Positions 10,855-23,528 of a stretch of DNA of 64,000 nucleotides are shown one piece after another (position 1 is the first letter of the stretch; each line of letters starts with the position of its first letter). Source of the DNA: Rosa chinensis (lineage: Eukaryota; Streptophyta; Magnoliopsida; Rosales; Rosaceae); assembly GCF_002994745.2 (NCBI RefSeq), contig NC_037090.1, positions 38,311,001 to 38,375,000 on the forward strand, given 5' to 3'. The notes below the pieces were generated by a model. The model was given only the letters and a program-made list of their open reading frames with translations, was not told the origin of the DNA and ran no database searches. The translations under genes were made by a program, and so were the position numbers.

Positions 10855-11004
10855 GGGAGCCCTTCTAATGAGGACCACTCATGCATACATAAACATCTAA
10901 CGGTTGATTTGTCATAATGTAATCGAAAAGTGGGTCTTCCAAACCGTTATTTAGAAAGTCCTCAACTAATCCTCATTTTAGTAGTCCTCATTAGAAGGGC
11001 TCCC
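10855..11004. mobile_element. Mutator-like MITE (150 bp)
   Basis: There is a perfect 21-base terminal inverted repeat beginning GGGAGCCCTTCTAATGAGG at both ends. The flanks are TTCAATTTAT (10845-10854) and TTCAATTGAT (11005-11014), a 10-bp duplication with one mismatch. The size and duplication length fit a deletion-derivative of a Mutator-like element. Confidence 0.85.
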
Positions 11005-11926
11005 TTCAATTGATATTATGGCATGAGTATGGTGGAATACTCATTGCTTAATTCTATTTCCATTTCAGATTCTCTCAATTGTGGTTCTCCGATCACTCTT
11101 AACTCTGGTGATTCTTCTCTTGAATGTCGGGTAGTATTTAAAATTGTTTCGCAAGGTATTGTTATCAAAAGTACTTTTTTATCTTATACTTATGGTAATA
11201 ATTGATAGAGAGTTACAATTGATGACAAAACTTAATGCGCCAAATTTCGGTTACTTGTAACCTTAAGGAAATCAGGATTGAAATCGAGAAGTATGATGAT
11301 TAAATTATACACCTTCTTTCTTCTTTATGCCTAGGAAATAATCAATGCAATTACAAGTAATGGATTTAGCTTTCTTTTCAGCCTTTAAATGTTAAGTAGA
11401 GACCTGACAAAACATGGAAAACATCATTTGAATTAATAATCATCATTTTATATGATTTCAAATTTGAGAGGAAAATCTTGAACTCCATAGTGGTCCTATG
11501 GTGTTATGCATTCCATCATTCTATCTATCTATCTTACTTTTATTTTATTTTTCGTCATTGAAATTACTTAATCTAATTTTTAAATAAAAATCTCAAAAAA
11601 AACCTTTGCTTTCAAAATCCATATGTTTTCATTTTATTTGTTTATGCAAATGATTTTCAATGACCTAAAGCCATATGATTCATAGCTAGTTCTTAATCTC
11701 CATATACGATAAACCGCAATGTAAATATATACTTTCCAACTTTAATGATCGTGTTTGTTGTTCTACATTAGATAAGTTGATAACACACTCAAATCAATTG
11801 AGCCAAACATTTGATGTCCATTGACATTTAGAATTTGATTTATTCAAACTCTGGAATCAAGTAGTCAACTATGGTATGATTGATTAAGAAGGAAATTAAA
11901 GGCAAGTTGTTTGATTTTGTAAGATT
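11005..11926. other. Intergenic spacer downstream of the HIPP gene
   Basis: AT-rich sequence without supported genes. It includes the expected 3' untranslated and terminator region of the minus-strand gene ending at 11927, but no distinctive signal. Confidence 0.5.
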
Positions 11927-12653
11927 CTACATTATAGAACAAGCATTTACATTGACATCACTGAAAAATGAGACAATGTTGTTGTCAGATGCATCAGAGG
12001 CCGGAAAAGCAAATGTATTCTTAACGTGACCTGGTGGTGCCCTTTTGTCGTAGGCTCCGGAGGCGTGTGGATAATGGACAAGATGTTGAGGGATGTATGG
12101 CCAAATTTCAGCTCTTTTGCCCGTACTCTTAACTCTCTTCAAAACCCTGTTTGCTTCCACATACCCGTTTACAATTACCCGACTTTGTTTTCGGTTCACC
12201 TCCACACTTTCTACACCTGCGTACTATTAGTGCATGGTTTGTTGACTATAGATGTAATTGGAGAGAGACAGAGAGACAGAGACCTTTCATAGTCGAAACA
12301 GCCTTCTTAACTTTTCTTTCATAGCCATCACAATCCATTTTGACATTGATCTCACCTTTCTGGGAATCAATGGGAAAACATAATCCATGTTTCAGCAGAC
12401 AACTCCTCAGAGGAAACTAGCTATGGCATCTGCACCTATTCTATTGATACATCATACATATATGCAGATAGAGTGGAATTAAAGCTGGGGAGGAGAACTA
12501 GTACAAGGATGAAGTGTTTAATTTCATGATTCTAGTCATTCTACTATTGCCCAATTGGTATGTAATAATTATGATGAGTACCTGCATTGTTTTCCTCTTG
12601 GTCCTTGTTCTAGTGACAGTGCAAAAGTTGGAAAGATAATTAAGAGCACCCAT
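11927..12653 (-). CDS. Heavy-metal-associated isoprenylated plant protein (HIPP-like), 3 exons
   Basis: Exons on the minus strand are 12582-12653, 12284-12359 and 11927-12216 (72+76+290 nt), with GT-AG introns and consistent phases, giving 145 aa. The start MGALNYLSNFC and the body VEVNRKQSRVIVNGYVE, then LKRVKSTGKRAEIWPY, are characteristic of single-HMA-domain HIPPs. The C terminus CSIM (142-145) is a CaaX box for farnesylation, which tethers such proteins to membranes. HIPPs bind metals or partner proteins in stress responses. Unusually, the HMA core reads MDCDGYERKV: the second Cys of CxxC (residue 37) is Tyr, so classical two-cysteine metal binding should be lost. Intron 2 is only 67 bp. 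The family call is firm; subfamily and function are inferred. Confidence 0.9.
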
Positions 12654-12699
12654 TAAGCAAAGAGTAGAGATGATTGATTGATACACTCCAACTCTGAGA

Positions 12700-12718
12700 G
12701 TTGGTATTTATATGACTA
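12700..12718 (-). promoter_or_regulatory. TATA box of the HIPP-like gene
   Basis: The minus strand reads CATATAAATACC about 55 bases upstream of the ATG at 12651-12653. A small inverted repeat (CCAACTCTCAGAGTTGG, 12687-12703) follows it in the presumed 5' untranslated leader. Confidence 0.55.
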
Positions 12719-13019
12719 AATTACAAGGAGATTTGTTGCTTATTGGCTAGAATTTTAGAGTCAAATAGAATGCTCCATAAAGCATTGGCTAGAAAACATT
12801 GGTTAGAATCTTCAGTCTAATAAAATGCCCACAAAGCATCGGCTAATAAACACTGCTTTTGCTCTGGGTCTAATTTATTATACATCAGTTTGGTTAGTGG
12901 GAATAATTGTAAGTTTGCTTTTTGTAAATTTATTTAGATTATAACCCCAATTATAGCTTGCTTTTAAATTACTAACTTTATATCCATGCGATACAAGTGT
13001 TATTGTTGAAATAAGGAGA

Positions 13020-13670
13020 TAGGGCTGTAAATAGGCTCGATACAGCTCGTGTTCGACTCATATTCGGCTCGATTTTAGCTCATTCGGCTTGTGTTCGTAA
13101 GATAAATGAGCCGAGCTTGAGCTCAATAATAAGCTCGACAAAATAACAAGCCGAGCTTGAACAATAATATATTCGGCTCGTCTAACTCGTGAGTAGCTCG
13201 AGTTTGTTAAAACTCGACTCATGAAAATTTATAATATAAATAAAAATATAATTTTCTATTCTCCAATTGGAATTTATTGGAGTAGCTCGAGTTTATTATC
13301 TTCCTTTTCAATTGGAAAAGAATCTGAGCATTTAAGTAAAACATATTACAATAAAGTCAAAAGAGATTTGTGTGATGGTTAGTCATCAAATTTGGATTAT
13401 TATTTTAAATTTACTTTCTTCCTTTTTAATTTTTTTTTTTTTAATTTAGAGTTAAATGAGCCAAGACAAGCCTGTTCAAACTCGAGCTCGTCCAATAAAT
13501 TGAGCCGAGCCGAGCCTAGCTCGAGCTTAAGAAAAATATTCAAGCCGGGCCGAGCTTGATCATGGAAAAAAAATTTCAAGCTTTAGCCCGACTCGAGCTC
13601 AATAAAAAATCAAATAAGCCAAACATGATCACCTTGGTATTAGCTCCGGCTCGGCTCATTTACACCCCTA
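13020..13670. mobile_element. Non-autonomous hAT element (651 bp)
   Basis: The ends are TAGGGCTGTAAAT on the left and TAGGGGTGTAAAT when the right end is reverse-complemented. The flanks TAAGGAGA (13012-13019) and TGAGGAGA (13671-13678) form an 8-bp duplication with one mismatch. Both subterminal regions are packed with GAGCTCG/GGCTCG motifs, typical binding-site arrays of hAT transposase. It has no coding capacity. Confidence 0.85.
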
Positions 13671-15855
13671 TGAGGAGAATGTGAAAGTTTTCTTCTCACT
13701 CACTTTCTCAATTTTATGTTTTTTTTTAAATTTTATTTTATATTTTTATTTAATAAAGGAATGATGCAGTCGCCCTCAAACCTTAATTAATGAAACTGTC
13801 AAATACAAGAGGAGAACAATGAGTCTAACTCCTGATTACAATAAGCATTTAGAGAACATGTTGAAATGATATCACAAGTCTCAACCGAAAACATGTATTC
13901 AACCAGGCACCAACTAGCAAAGAGTGCTCTTCTAGCTACTCTATTTGTTTTAACATAGTGGTGACATAACTGACAAAATTTGTTGAAGCCAGTTACACCA
14001 AACCGCAAGCCTTTTTTTATAGTATAGATAAATGGAAAAGGATGGATAGTTTTAAGGGACAATGAGGGAAAACTGGATTTCAACCACATGCATTAAATTT
14101 AAAAACAGAAATTATAACAACTTAAAACTGTCAATTAGAAGTTTATTTCAGTCTGCATGTGACAATTAGAAATTGATTTTCAAACCAATAAACTTTTTAT
14201 TGTCAAAGAATAAACTTTTCATTGTCAAAAAGTGATATCAATTCCAATTTCTTTTGTATTAAGTAGTTTTTTTTTTAAATGGATATTTATATAATTAGAG
14301 TTAATAGTAATTAAAAAAGGGGCTAGAGTGTAACATGTACTTGAATAGGACAACAGATAAGAATCCCGAAACTCTATCAAGTAAATGCAACTCATTACAA
14401 ATCTGTTTTGAATTTGCTATTATCTTATAAACAAAAAACAACTCAGTGTCTCCTAGGGGGAAAAAAATTGACTAGCCTCCCATTAGCTTGTAGGTCATTG
14501 TGGTACTAATAGAACACCTTCCTAGCAAACAAATAGGAGCAACCCTTTACCCATAAGCTGCTTGAAAAAAATTAGTCTTATCCCAGATAATTACCAACTC
14601 CGATAGAAATCATGATCTGAACACGATTGGCCTTAGACCATATATCAACTCAACTGCTCAAGAATGTCTATTTTTTAGGCCAGGCCTGCCCAAATCACTA
14701 AGTAATAAGTGAGGGTGGCACGGCACCCTCCTTGAAAGCCCATGAAATCGACCCAGATAACCCAAATTTGAGTCCAGGCCCCAAGGCCCAACCCCAAACA
14801 CAAGCGAAGCTAGCAAAAGCACTGGCCATCTTCTGCCCACCTATCATCACCGCCGTCAAGATTTCCAGCAAAACGCCACCCCTACTCTTCTTCTTACATC
14901 AAATCAACGAGCACTAACATTGTACTTGTCACCTCTATCCTTACCAGATCACCAAACAAACCCAGCCAATCCTTGCCGCATTCTTACCGACGGCACAACA
15001 AGAAGCCACAACTACTAGATCTAACGGAGTCTGAAGAAGTCCTTAAAGATTCAGGATTTCTTGTTTGTATTCAGTAGTTGTTCAATAGTAATATAGTTAC
15101 TGTCGGATTTGTGACTTTGTAATAAAGTTTATCCTTCGACGATAAGCTAGTTATTGTTTGACAATAATAGACAGCATAAACACAATTAATTGAAGCAAGG
15201 GCAAAAAACATGATTAGGAAACATCGGACCTTGAACAAATTTTCAACCAACCTTGTTCGTAAGGAAACATAAATCTACTTGGAAAGGCTTTTGAATTTAT
15301 TGACCTGCTTGGGAATTCTATAAAATAAATTAAATTATAATAATTTGTTTTTCAAAACTTGCAAAGCTCCTTTAGATATACTGTGGCTATTTTGTTTTAA
15401 TAAAGAAAAGCCACATATTCGCATGTCACTTTACGCATCATAAAAGAGAAAAGTGCTTTATTCAAGAGAGAGAGGAAAAAAAAAAAAGTGCCCTTTTAGC
15501 ATTGTCGATGCTTCGACGATAATCTGAGCATAAAATGAATCAGGAATTCTACATTGTCAGCCTCGCTTTTAAAAATAAGACTGATTTTTAATTTATCAGC
15601 CTACGCCCCCTCCAACACTTCCTTTCTCACCCTTTCTTCCTTCCAAAAGTGAAATGATCCCCTTTTAGATGCTATAACCACACACTTCATAAGAAACTAT
15701 CTCGAGAAATCTGCTATTTATTAGTATTATTACAAATACCAAATTTTAACAATTTTCTGATAACATTACATCTGCCCATCTTTGATCGAGTATCAATTCC
15801 AATGAAATTAACTAAATGAATTAGTAGAAAAGAAGGAAAAAAAGAACCTACAATA
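13671..15855. other. Intergenic region, no gene supported
   Basis: AT-rich sequence. A more GC-rich patch at 14660-15010 translates into Pro/Ala/Thr-rich open frames on the plus strand (start near 14732), resembling the N-terminal leader of some plant retroelement frames. I cannot assign it to a family. Confidence 0.4.
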
Positions 15856-17475
15856 TTACTCATCAACAAATCTTTTAAGTTGTTGACCACGTAAACCGTT
15901 CCAGAAGGCAGCTGCATTCATAACCTTCTTACCTGGAAGCTGAATCTCCAGCACCTGATCAAGTTGCCAAAAAAATATATATATCAATTTGAAAGCACAA
16001 TGTACATTTAGTCGGAGAATTGGTGGTATCAAATGCACCATTCCATATTCTTCCGACGTGTTTAGGTAGATGATAAACAAACTACAGGAAAAAAAGGCAA
16101 AATCGTAAGATTCAGTTTGTAATAGGATAGATCACAGAAAGGCTTCTTCTTATTGTTTTTTTTTTTTTTGGGTGGGGGGAACACAACAATAAATAAAACA
16201 AGAAAGTAACACATGACTTTTGAAAGTTGGTGTTTGGATAGAATGTGTTCCAAAACAATTTTGGTAAATGTGTTCTTACAAGAACAACACCTTGGAGAGC
16301 ACTAGAAATGGTTCAGAAAACAGACGGCATAACCGTATGTCATGATCCTATCCTAGCAGTAATACTAGACAGTATCAGATATTGGTTAAATGCAAACGCA
16401 CCTCAAGTGATGTGGACCCACCACAGGGGAATACTAATGCACCCTTTCGAAAAGAGATGTCATCCGCTTGGTTGACATGAATATTGCTTTGGCTGCAAAC
16501 TTTGGTTGTGATAATTTTAAGCTCCAGTATATTGCGGTGACCATTTTTGTTGTCAACAACTACAACTTTAGCTCGAGTTCCAGGCCATCCTGCAAATGCA
16601 CGAACCTATAGAGGTTGCAAGTTGTCACTCTGTAATAAAATCTTAGGAAAAGGAAAGACCATACCTTGTTATGTAGGACTACAGCTTCCTGATCAAATGA
16701 TAGCCATGACTCCTCAGGAGAAATCTATGTAACACAAAATAAATTATACTTGCACAAGAAACTAACCATTAAAAACATCTTAGGCCACCGCTCTGCTGCA
16801 GCAAACAAATATACTACTTAGTTAACTACCTTTGGAGCTAATGTAGCTTTAGAGTCATCCTGGGACTGCGCTTTTAATTTAGCTGAACCATCAAATATGG
16901 AAGGAAGCTGGTGAATCAATAGTTTGGATCCTGCATAATAAGCAAGTAGGTTACTTAAATGATTTGTAACTGAAGCAACAGTAAACTGGTGATATTGATC
17001 GTACTTAAATAGATCAACTAAACTATGGAGCACAACAGCGACTGTTCAATGTAAATGTACTACAGGACAGTGGTATATGTGAAATAAGACGTGTCAACAT
17101 TTATTGGCCGTCTGGTGAGGCAGCCTTAGAAATCTTCAAAGCAAATGAGGTATTCATGCCGTAAATTTGTACTTTGGAAAAGAAAGATTAGATGGGAATC
17201 TTCAGAGCAATCTGCATCTTTTTTCAATACCTATTAATTTAGTTACTTAGGGCTTTTTTTTTTTTTTTGGTCTTGGAAATGATACAGGACCAATCTACTT
17301 TCCATTGACATAAAAATAAATTCAGAAACAGGATACCGGATAGGTTTCAAATAAACAAAAAAAAAATAATTACACACACACATATATGTGTGTGTGTTTA
17401 GAGAGAGAGAGATTAAATCTTAGACAAGACATGTGGAGATCATAGAAAGTATACATATATACATATATATACAAG

Positions 17476-17527
<52 letters not shown>

Positions 17528-20500
17528 GACTCATCACCTTATGTAGCAACATGTGGCTCTTGTTAATGAAACTGAAGAGGCAATATAGATTTTTTTTTTT
17601 TTTTTTAAATTAAAACAAAGAGAACTGTTCTTGAATCAGTTACAATCCATGAGATAGGTTTTTAAGACAAGGGGACTAACAGAATAAAGCGTACCTTCAG
17701 AAAATAGGAGAGCAAGCAAATCTGGTGCCTGCATTTACCCAGAATAGATATAATGAGGAACTGCTTCGGAAGTTGCAGCAACCCTAACATAATTTTGATA
17801 TTTGTGAATAATCTAAAAGGTTATTCCAGAGGGGAAAATTTCAATGTAAGGAATAAACATCAGTATTGGCTATCATTGTTGTATCCTCAAGCACACAGAA
17901 ACCACCATGTTTCGTAGATCTTGCGAAGGTACAGCTACTGCTTGATCTATATGGGCCATTGCTAACTTGGACCCATAACTTTGGCATCACAGATATAAAG
18001 GTCAACCATTTTCCCTTTATTTTGGCCAATAATTTCAACTTACTTGTCGGTACCGAAAAACAAAAAACATGTACACATAAGATAGCATGTATCAAAGATC
18101 TTCCACCACAACTTGTGCACTACTACTTCCTCCAGAAAAATCAGTATTTGACTCAGACTTAAGAATTATGCATTCTTTTTCTGAGAAGTAGAAATATCAC
18201 GTATAAAATCTAAAACTTTTGCACCCATAAGTTTCATATAAGCATTGTTAATACCTTAATTTGATCATCAATTTCCAGTCCTTGACTGGCTATCACAGGT
18301 CCAGCATCCAGTGCACGGACAGTAAATGCTAAGGATACTCCTGTTTCTTTGACACCATCCTAATTTGGAAAATAAAAAATTTAGATAATATCCAGAGTCA
18401 GAAAGTTTACACGCGGCTAGCAGAAGTTATAATTTTCGCAATAATTTACATGTGGCTAACATATATGCTAATTTCCATTATTATATGAAATAAGGAATAC
18501 CAAATCTCAAAACACCTGCAAAGCTCTTTGAACAGGTGCTGCACCACGATACAACGGCAGCAAACTTGGGTGTATATTTACTGTGCCTGAGAAGGTAGTC
18601 ACTTTTGATTGAGAAACAATGCTGGCAGAGATGACCATGAGGGAAAGCAAAATTCAGACCTTAATTTTATTTCTCACTAGAACATTCTTCTTAAAAAATT
18701 TAAAAAGTACAAACATGAGGAACAAGATGTTCACTGACAACATTATCTAAAGAAATGAGACTGCACTCAAGCAAAACAACATAAACTTAACAACAACAGC
18801 ATTCCAGTTCTAAAGTAAAGCATAGAAAGAACTACGACTGAATTATGAGGAAAGTGATGCCCATAGAGTTTCCTAAACCAACAAAAACTCGAGTTCCTCC
18901 TTCACCCTTGACATGATTGAAAGTTCTCTTGTTTCTCTCCATACAAATGACCTGAGAAACAGCCATTACAGTGCATCTTCCCAAGACCAAACCCTTCTCT
19001 CCCATAAAGAGACTTCTATATCTCATGCCTTTCACAGAATAAGGCAACACCATCTGCTGGATTGTCCCAACTCAGATTTGACTCCCCAAAAACCCTGTTC
19101 CATAGAGTTGATGCAACTGCACATCATAAAAACAAATGCTTCACACATTCTGAAAAATCTCAACAGTACACATCAATTACAGGAAAGACACATATCAGGC
19201 CTTCGCCTCTGGATGATGGCACGGGTGTCAAACCTTTCCATGAGCAATTATCCAAGCTAACACCCTTCACCTAGGAGGAACTATAGCCCATACTATGGAA
19301 AAAAGGAATGAGGTGAGGAATGGAGAGGTTGACCATCAAATGCCCTCAGAATGATTTACATGAATACTGACCAGATGACTCCAGCAACCACTCTCTCTTG
19401 TCTGGTCCAGATGAAACTAACAACAATACCTTCTAGCCCAGACAATAAATAATGAATTCAAAATGCACTTCATCAGTTCACGTGGTGCATATGCAAACGC
19501 AGAATTTCTCCAGATTCTTTTCAATTAATGTGAACATTGGAATAACTCCTCTGAACCATGGCACAGGTATCAAACTTTTCCTAGAGCAATTATCCAAGCT
19601 AACACCCTCAACTAGGAGGAACTTTAGTCCATATTATGGAAAAGAGAATGAGCTGAGGATTGGCGGGGTTGATCATCAAATGCCTTTAGAATGAATGAAT
19701 ATTAACAATGAGACTCCAGCAACCACTCTCGTCTGGTCCAGATGAAACTAACACAATACATTCTAGCCAAGACAATAAATAATGAATTCAAAATGTACTT
19801 CCTCAATTCATGTAGGGCACATGCGGGCCCAGAATTTCTCCTGATTCTTTTTAATTAATGTGCACGTTGGAATAACTCCCTACTCAAGTAAACATGCTTA
19901 TCACATAGCCATGCATTTTGATGCAGTAAATTCACTGCCTAGACACCAGGATCAACAAACTCTAAGGTTTAGGGCTTTAACGCACAGGGTTTTGTAGGGT
20001 AGAAAGTGAAAACTAAGAACTAGGAATCCCTCCCAGGTTTCTCACTCACACACAAGGCTTCACACCAACACTCCAATCTCAGGAAAACTCAGAAACACTC
20101 TGAATTTTTATTCATCAAGACATATCTGGCCACTTGGCACTTACACTTATTTATATTTGAGCAGATAGCTCATATTAACTGGCATTAAAGACTCTTTCAT
20201 AGCTAGGGCTATTACACTTCACAGAACTAAAGCATAAAAGACTTAATAAAGGAATTTAAACTCCTAACTAAAACTGAAATAATAAAGAAACCTTAAAAAT
20301 CCCAAACTGAAACTGAAAGACACCCGCCTAGAGACTTCTAGAATGAAAGCAATTAATCAAACCATATGGAAAGGGAATGACTAGCTGCTCTCTTTTTCCA
20401 TTTCTTTCGCTCATAAACCTTAAAAGGTTTGACTATGATATCCTCATCACATTTGAATAGTCATAGACAGAATTCTAATGTCTTGATGACTAAACATAAA

Positions 20501-22569
20501 CTAACAAGTATGGTTCATTTGTGTTCATATGTTGCAGAAAAGAAAACAGTATAAACGTCGTTAGAAAATTTCATTCAACTAACCCAAAGTCGGGATATTA
20601 AGAAACTTGCTAGGTAAAATGTTCCCATATGCAGCAGTGATACAAAGTTCTGGCTTCAAAGCTCTTAAGCTGGACAGGAACATATCCTGCACATACAGTA
20701 TGCATATATGAGCCCTCTTCAAATAAAATGACCATTTTCTGAAAGTGTCAAAATCTTCAGAAACAGTAATGTAAAGAAACACTGAGAATATATATATGAA
20801 AACTCTTATAATCATTGTCATGTAACAAGAAACAGTATTGGATCACTGCTACTGCTAAAAGGCTACTCCCATGGTTATGTATGAAATGCCATATTATTTT
20901 TACTGGCCTAGTAATTATGCCTACAAAGTAAAATTGCACTTGGTATCCCAGCAAGTTAAAAGAAATGGTAGGTCAAACAATATAGCAAACGATGGGATGC
21001 TACCCATAACAGAATACAAAATTTCTCAACCAAATTGGATCCAAAATTAGGTACCATGTCACCCAAGTTAAAACCTTAATAAAAGAAATAACTAACAGAG
21101 AAACACAGCATTACTATATCAATCAATAATTTCAATGTAAACTGCAGTCTCATATAACATGAAATAATAAAACATTGCTCATGTTGCAGGCTAAAATTTA
21201 AAAGGTTCTGCAGTGCATGTATTTAAAAATATAAGAAAACACTAATTACGTATTTAAAGAGATACCAAGTCAGCAAATAATTTGGGGCCATGGGCATGTA
21301 AACAAGAGTTCATGTGTAATCCTATGGTTGATTATTTAGTAAATGGAAGATTTAAAATATACGAACGCACGCACAGACACACACATGTCAATATCCACTT
21401 AAAGAAGAAATTGTGGAGCTTCATAATCATCTCAAACTATCTCCCACTAAACTGAACAATGCAATACTATTACAAGAGTTGTGAGTTTATGATTTTCATC
21501 AGTATAAGAACTGAAAGATTGCAGTTATACAGCACAAAGGCTAACCAAAATGTTTTTACAGTTAACTCTGTTGTAACTAATGGCTATATAGGTCATTTAT
21601 AAAATTATAAGCAATACATAACAAAAGATGATACCAAATTACCTCTCCAGCTCGTGCAGGTGTGAAAATGAGCTCTGAAGGAAAGCCTCTGTCAAGAGCA
21701 TGTTGTGCTAAAGGAGACGGCAGCACCTTCTTCCCCCTATTCTTCATGGAAGGTGGTTGAGTCACAATTGCTGCAACCTAAATCATACAAATTAGTCATC
21801 TATCTTGCAAAGCAATTAGTCAAAGTCAATTCATAAGAAAAATAACGTTGCTTGTATGAAAGATAATTTCTTCAAGGAAAGCCTAAATTTCAACAAGAGT
21901 GGCAGAACTGAGGGAAAAATAAATAAATAAGCCTTAGCTATGCCCTATGAGGAACCAACACAAGGACAAGGAAAAAAACTAAAGCACAAGCCACCAATTG
22001 ATAAGGTTACTATACCAAAACCTCAACTCTCTTCTTAATTTTAGAACATCCAATATGCGCTCTCCTTCCACAAAATATTACAAAACCTTTAATTATATGT
22101 AAACACGAATGCAAGATGAAACATAACCATTTTGTGTAGAGCCATTATAAGATGGGGTTCCTTATATATCATAAAGCAAGAACAAAACAGAATAGTAAAA
22201 ATGGGCCAAAACAAATGGAAAGCAGAACATGTGAAGTAAACTAAGCAGTTACATATAAGTTGAACCAAAACACACCTCAAACAGAGAATCTGGGCCACCG
22301 GATGCATTCAGCAAGGCGTCAAGAACAGTTGCAGAGACCTTCGATACAACGCACATTTAGCGGCAATAAAAAAAAATTAACGAAACGCACATTTTATCAT
22401 TCATATCCACGTAATATGAGGCGAGAGAGGGCACCTGAGGAGAGCCTAAGAAGACTAGGGGCTTCCTATTCCTGCTGGAAGAGAAGCATAGAATAGAAGA
22501 AGAAGAAGAAGATGGAGGCGAGGCGTTGAAGCACAAGAACCGACGCAACATCAGTGAGGAGGAATTCAT
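15856..22569 (-). CDS. MTF: Methionyl-tRNA formyltransferase, organellar, 11 exons
   Basis: Exons (minus strand): 22435-22569, 22276-22338, 21643-21777, 20584-20686, 18516-18586, 18255-18359, 17695-17728, 16830-16930, 16665-16724, 16402-16605, 15856-15954. All introns are GT-AG and all phases agree, giving 369 aa. It transfers a formyl group from 10-formyl-THF to Met-tRNA(fMet) for organellar translation initiation. Key residues are visible: NIHPSLLPLYRGAAP (N149, H151) and ALDAGPVI (D187), matching the Asn-His-Asp catalytic set. The C-terminal anticodon-side domain is present (VRAFAGWPGTRAKVVV). The Ser-rich, basic N terminus (residues 1-34) fits a transit peptide. Arabidopsis carries one such gene. 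Introns hold inserted repeats (18830-20550). The product call is very firm; mitochondrial versus plastid targeting is inferred. Confidence 0.95.
17366..17525 (+). repeat. Dinucleotide repeats (CA/TG palindrome and (TA)n) in an MTF intron
   Basis: An ACACACACATATATGTGTGTGT palindrome-like tract (about 17374-17397) is followed by a GA tract and (TA) of about 20 units at 17481-17521. Confidence 0.85.
19196..19885. repeat. ~350-bp tandem duplication within an MTF intron
   Basis: Two diverged head-to-tail copies start around 19196 and 19546. Shared landmarks include GAGCAATTATCCAAGCTAAC (19243 and 19585) and GTCTGGTCCAGATGAAACTA (19401 and 19733). The preceding 18835-19195 is also insert-like. 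On the minus strand the copies translate in broken frames that I do not recognise, so I call this a duplicated inserted fragment of unknown origin. Confidence 0.7.
19930..20560. other. Possible LTR-like insertion remnant in MTF intron
   Basis: A patch around 19965-20220 (GGTTTAGGGCTTTAACGCAC onward, with AATATAAATAAGTG on the minus strand) has the composition of a retrotransposon LTR promoter. No paired repeat or target duplication was found. Confidence 0.25.
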
Positions 22570-22672
22570 TCCTCACCTTATCTTACGCGTCGGACCAACA
22601 CCAGATAACGCCTCTGTTATATCATTTTTACTTTTACATCGGAATTATTATTATTATTATCAGTATTAATTA
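22570..22672 (-). promoter_or_regulatory. Short unique upstream region of the MTF gene
   Basis: Only about 100 bases separate the MTF start codon from the tandem array beginning at 22673. The stretch includes (ATT)n at 22645-22662. I see no clear TATA box, as is common for housekeeping plant genes, so part of the promoter may lie inside the duplicated unit. Confidence 0.4.
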
Positions 22673-22751
22673 AGCAAACAACCCTTAAGGTTAAATTTTC
22701 AAAATACCTGAAATTGCCCTTCTTTTATTAAATTTTAAAATCTGCAATTTA

Positions 22752-23068
22752 TGGCATGTTTACTTACTTGGAATGGAAATAATCATGAATCGGAGACAAC
22801 TGGAATAGGAGAAGAAATGAATCAGTATTGATTCCCGAGGAGTTGATTCCTAAACCCATCTCCCCCCTTCGGAATCAAATTCCTGAGTATTCAGGAATCG
22901 ATTCCTTATAAAGAGGTGAGACCTACACCCATTCCAATTCCTTTATATGTTAGTAAACGCATGAATACTTTTACTCGGAATCATTCAAATTCCTTTATGT
23001 GTTAGTAAACGCAGGAATAAATTTACTCCGTAATCATTCTCTCCCATTCCAAGTAAGTAAACATACCC
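22752..23068. mobile_element. Tourist-like (PIF/Harbinger) MITE, 317 bp, in copy 1 only
   Basis: The terminal inverted repeat is GCATGTTTACTTACTTGG on the left and GTATGTTTACTTACTTGG from the right. It is flanked by TTA on both sides (22749-22751, 23069-23071). Copies 2 and 3 of the tandem array preserve the uninserted site (GCAATTTAATGTATATAGG), which directly proves the insertion and the 3-bp duplication. Two internal ~50-bp repeats occur at 22939-23037. Confidence 0.93.
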
Positions 23069-23081
23069 TTAATGTATATAG

Positions 23082-23315
23082 GCTATAATAGTAACTTGAT
23101 AAGTATAAAAAACAGAAAATGAAAAAAAAAAAAAAAAAAAGACACAACATGAGAGGTTGGAAGCAGTTCTTTCCCAATTGCATTAGAATTGCAATTGCAA
23201 TTTGAAAAGAGTATTCTTATTTGAAAACAAAAAAAAATCAGATTAATATTACATAAATATATAACAAAAAGAAAAAGTAAATTGACACACGCGTTAGCGT
23301 GTGTTAAGAGACTAG
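23082..23315 (+). mobile_element. Helitron-like non-autonomous element, array copy 1
   Basis: The 3' end has the Helitron signature: hairpin ACACACGC-GTTA-GCGTGTGT (23285-23304), seven bases, then CTAG followed by T. The 5' end is tentatively GCTATAATAG, one base off the canonical TC start. The equivalents are 23861-24092, 24094-24322 and 24875-25108. Confidence 0.5.
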
Positions 23316-23528
23316 TTATTATTTATTTATTTATTTTTATTTGTTTTTGAGAAGATTTTTCATCAGAAATTTAAGTCATGCTGAGTGACCACTGAAAATA
23401 AAGGACTAATTTTTCTTTTTTGTGGAAACTACAGTTTTTTTTTTTTTTTTGCCTCACCCATTTCATGAATCTAGTGATATTTAGACACGTGACTTCATTC
23501 CAATAATCAATATTCACCAACATATGTT

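Noticed and set aside
14732..14917. Pro/Ala-rich 61-codon frame as a possible gene
   Set aside because: No splice partners, no start context and no recognisable domain.
17370..17552. Minus-strand frame of repeated Ile-Tyr
   Set aside because: Translation of the (TA)n and (CA)n repeats in an MTF intron.
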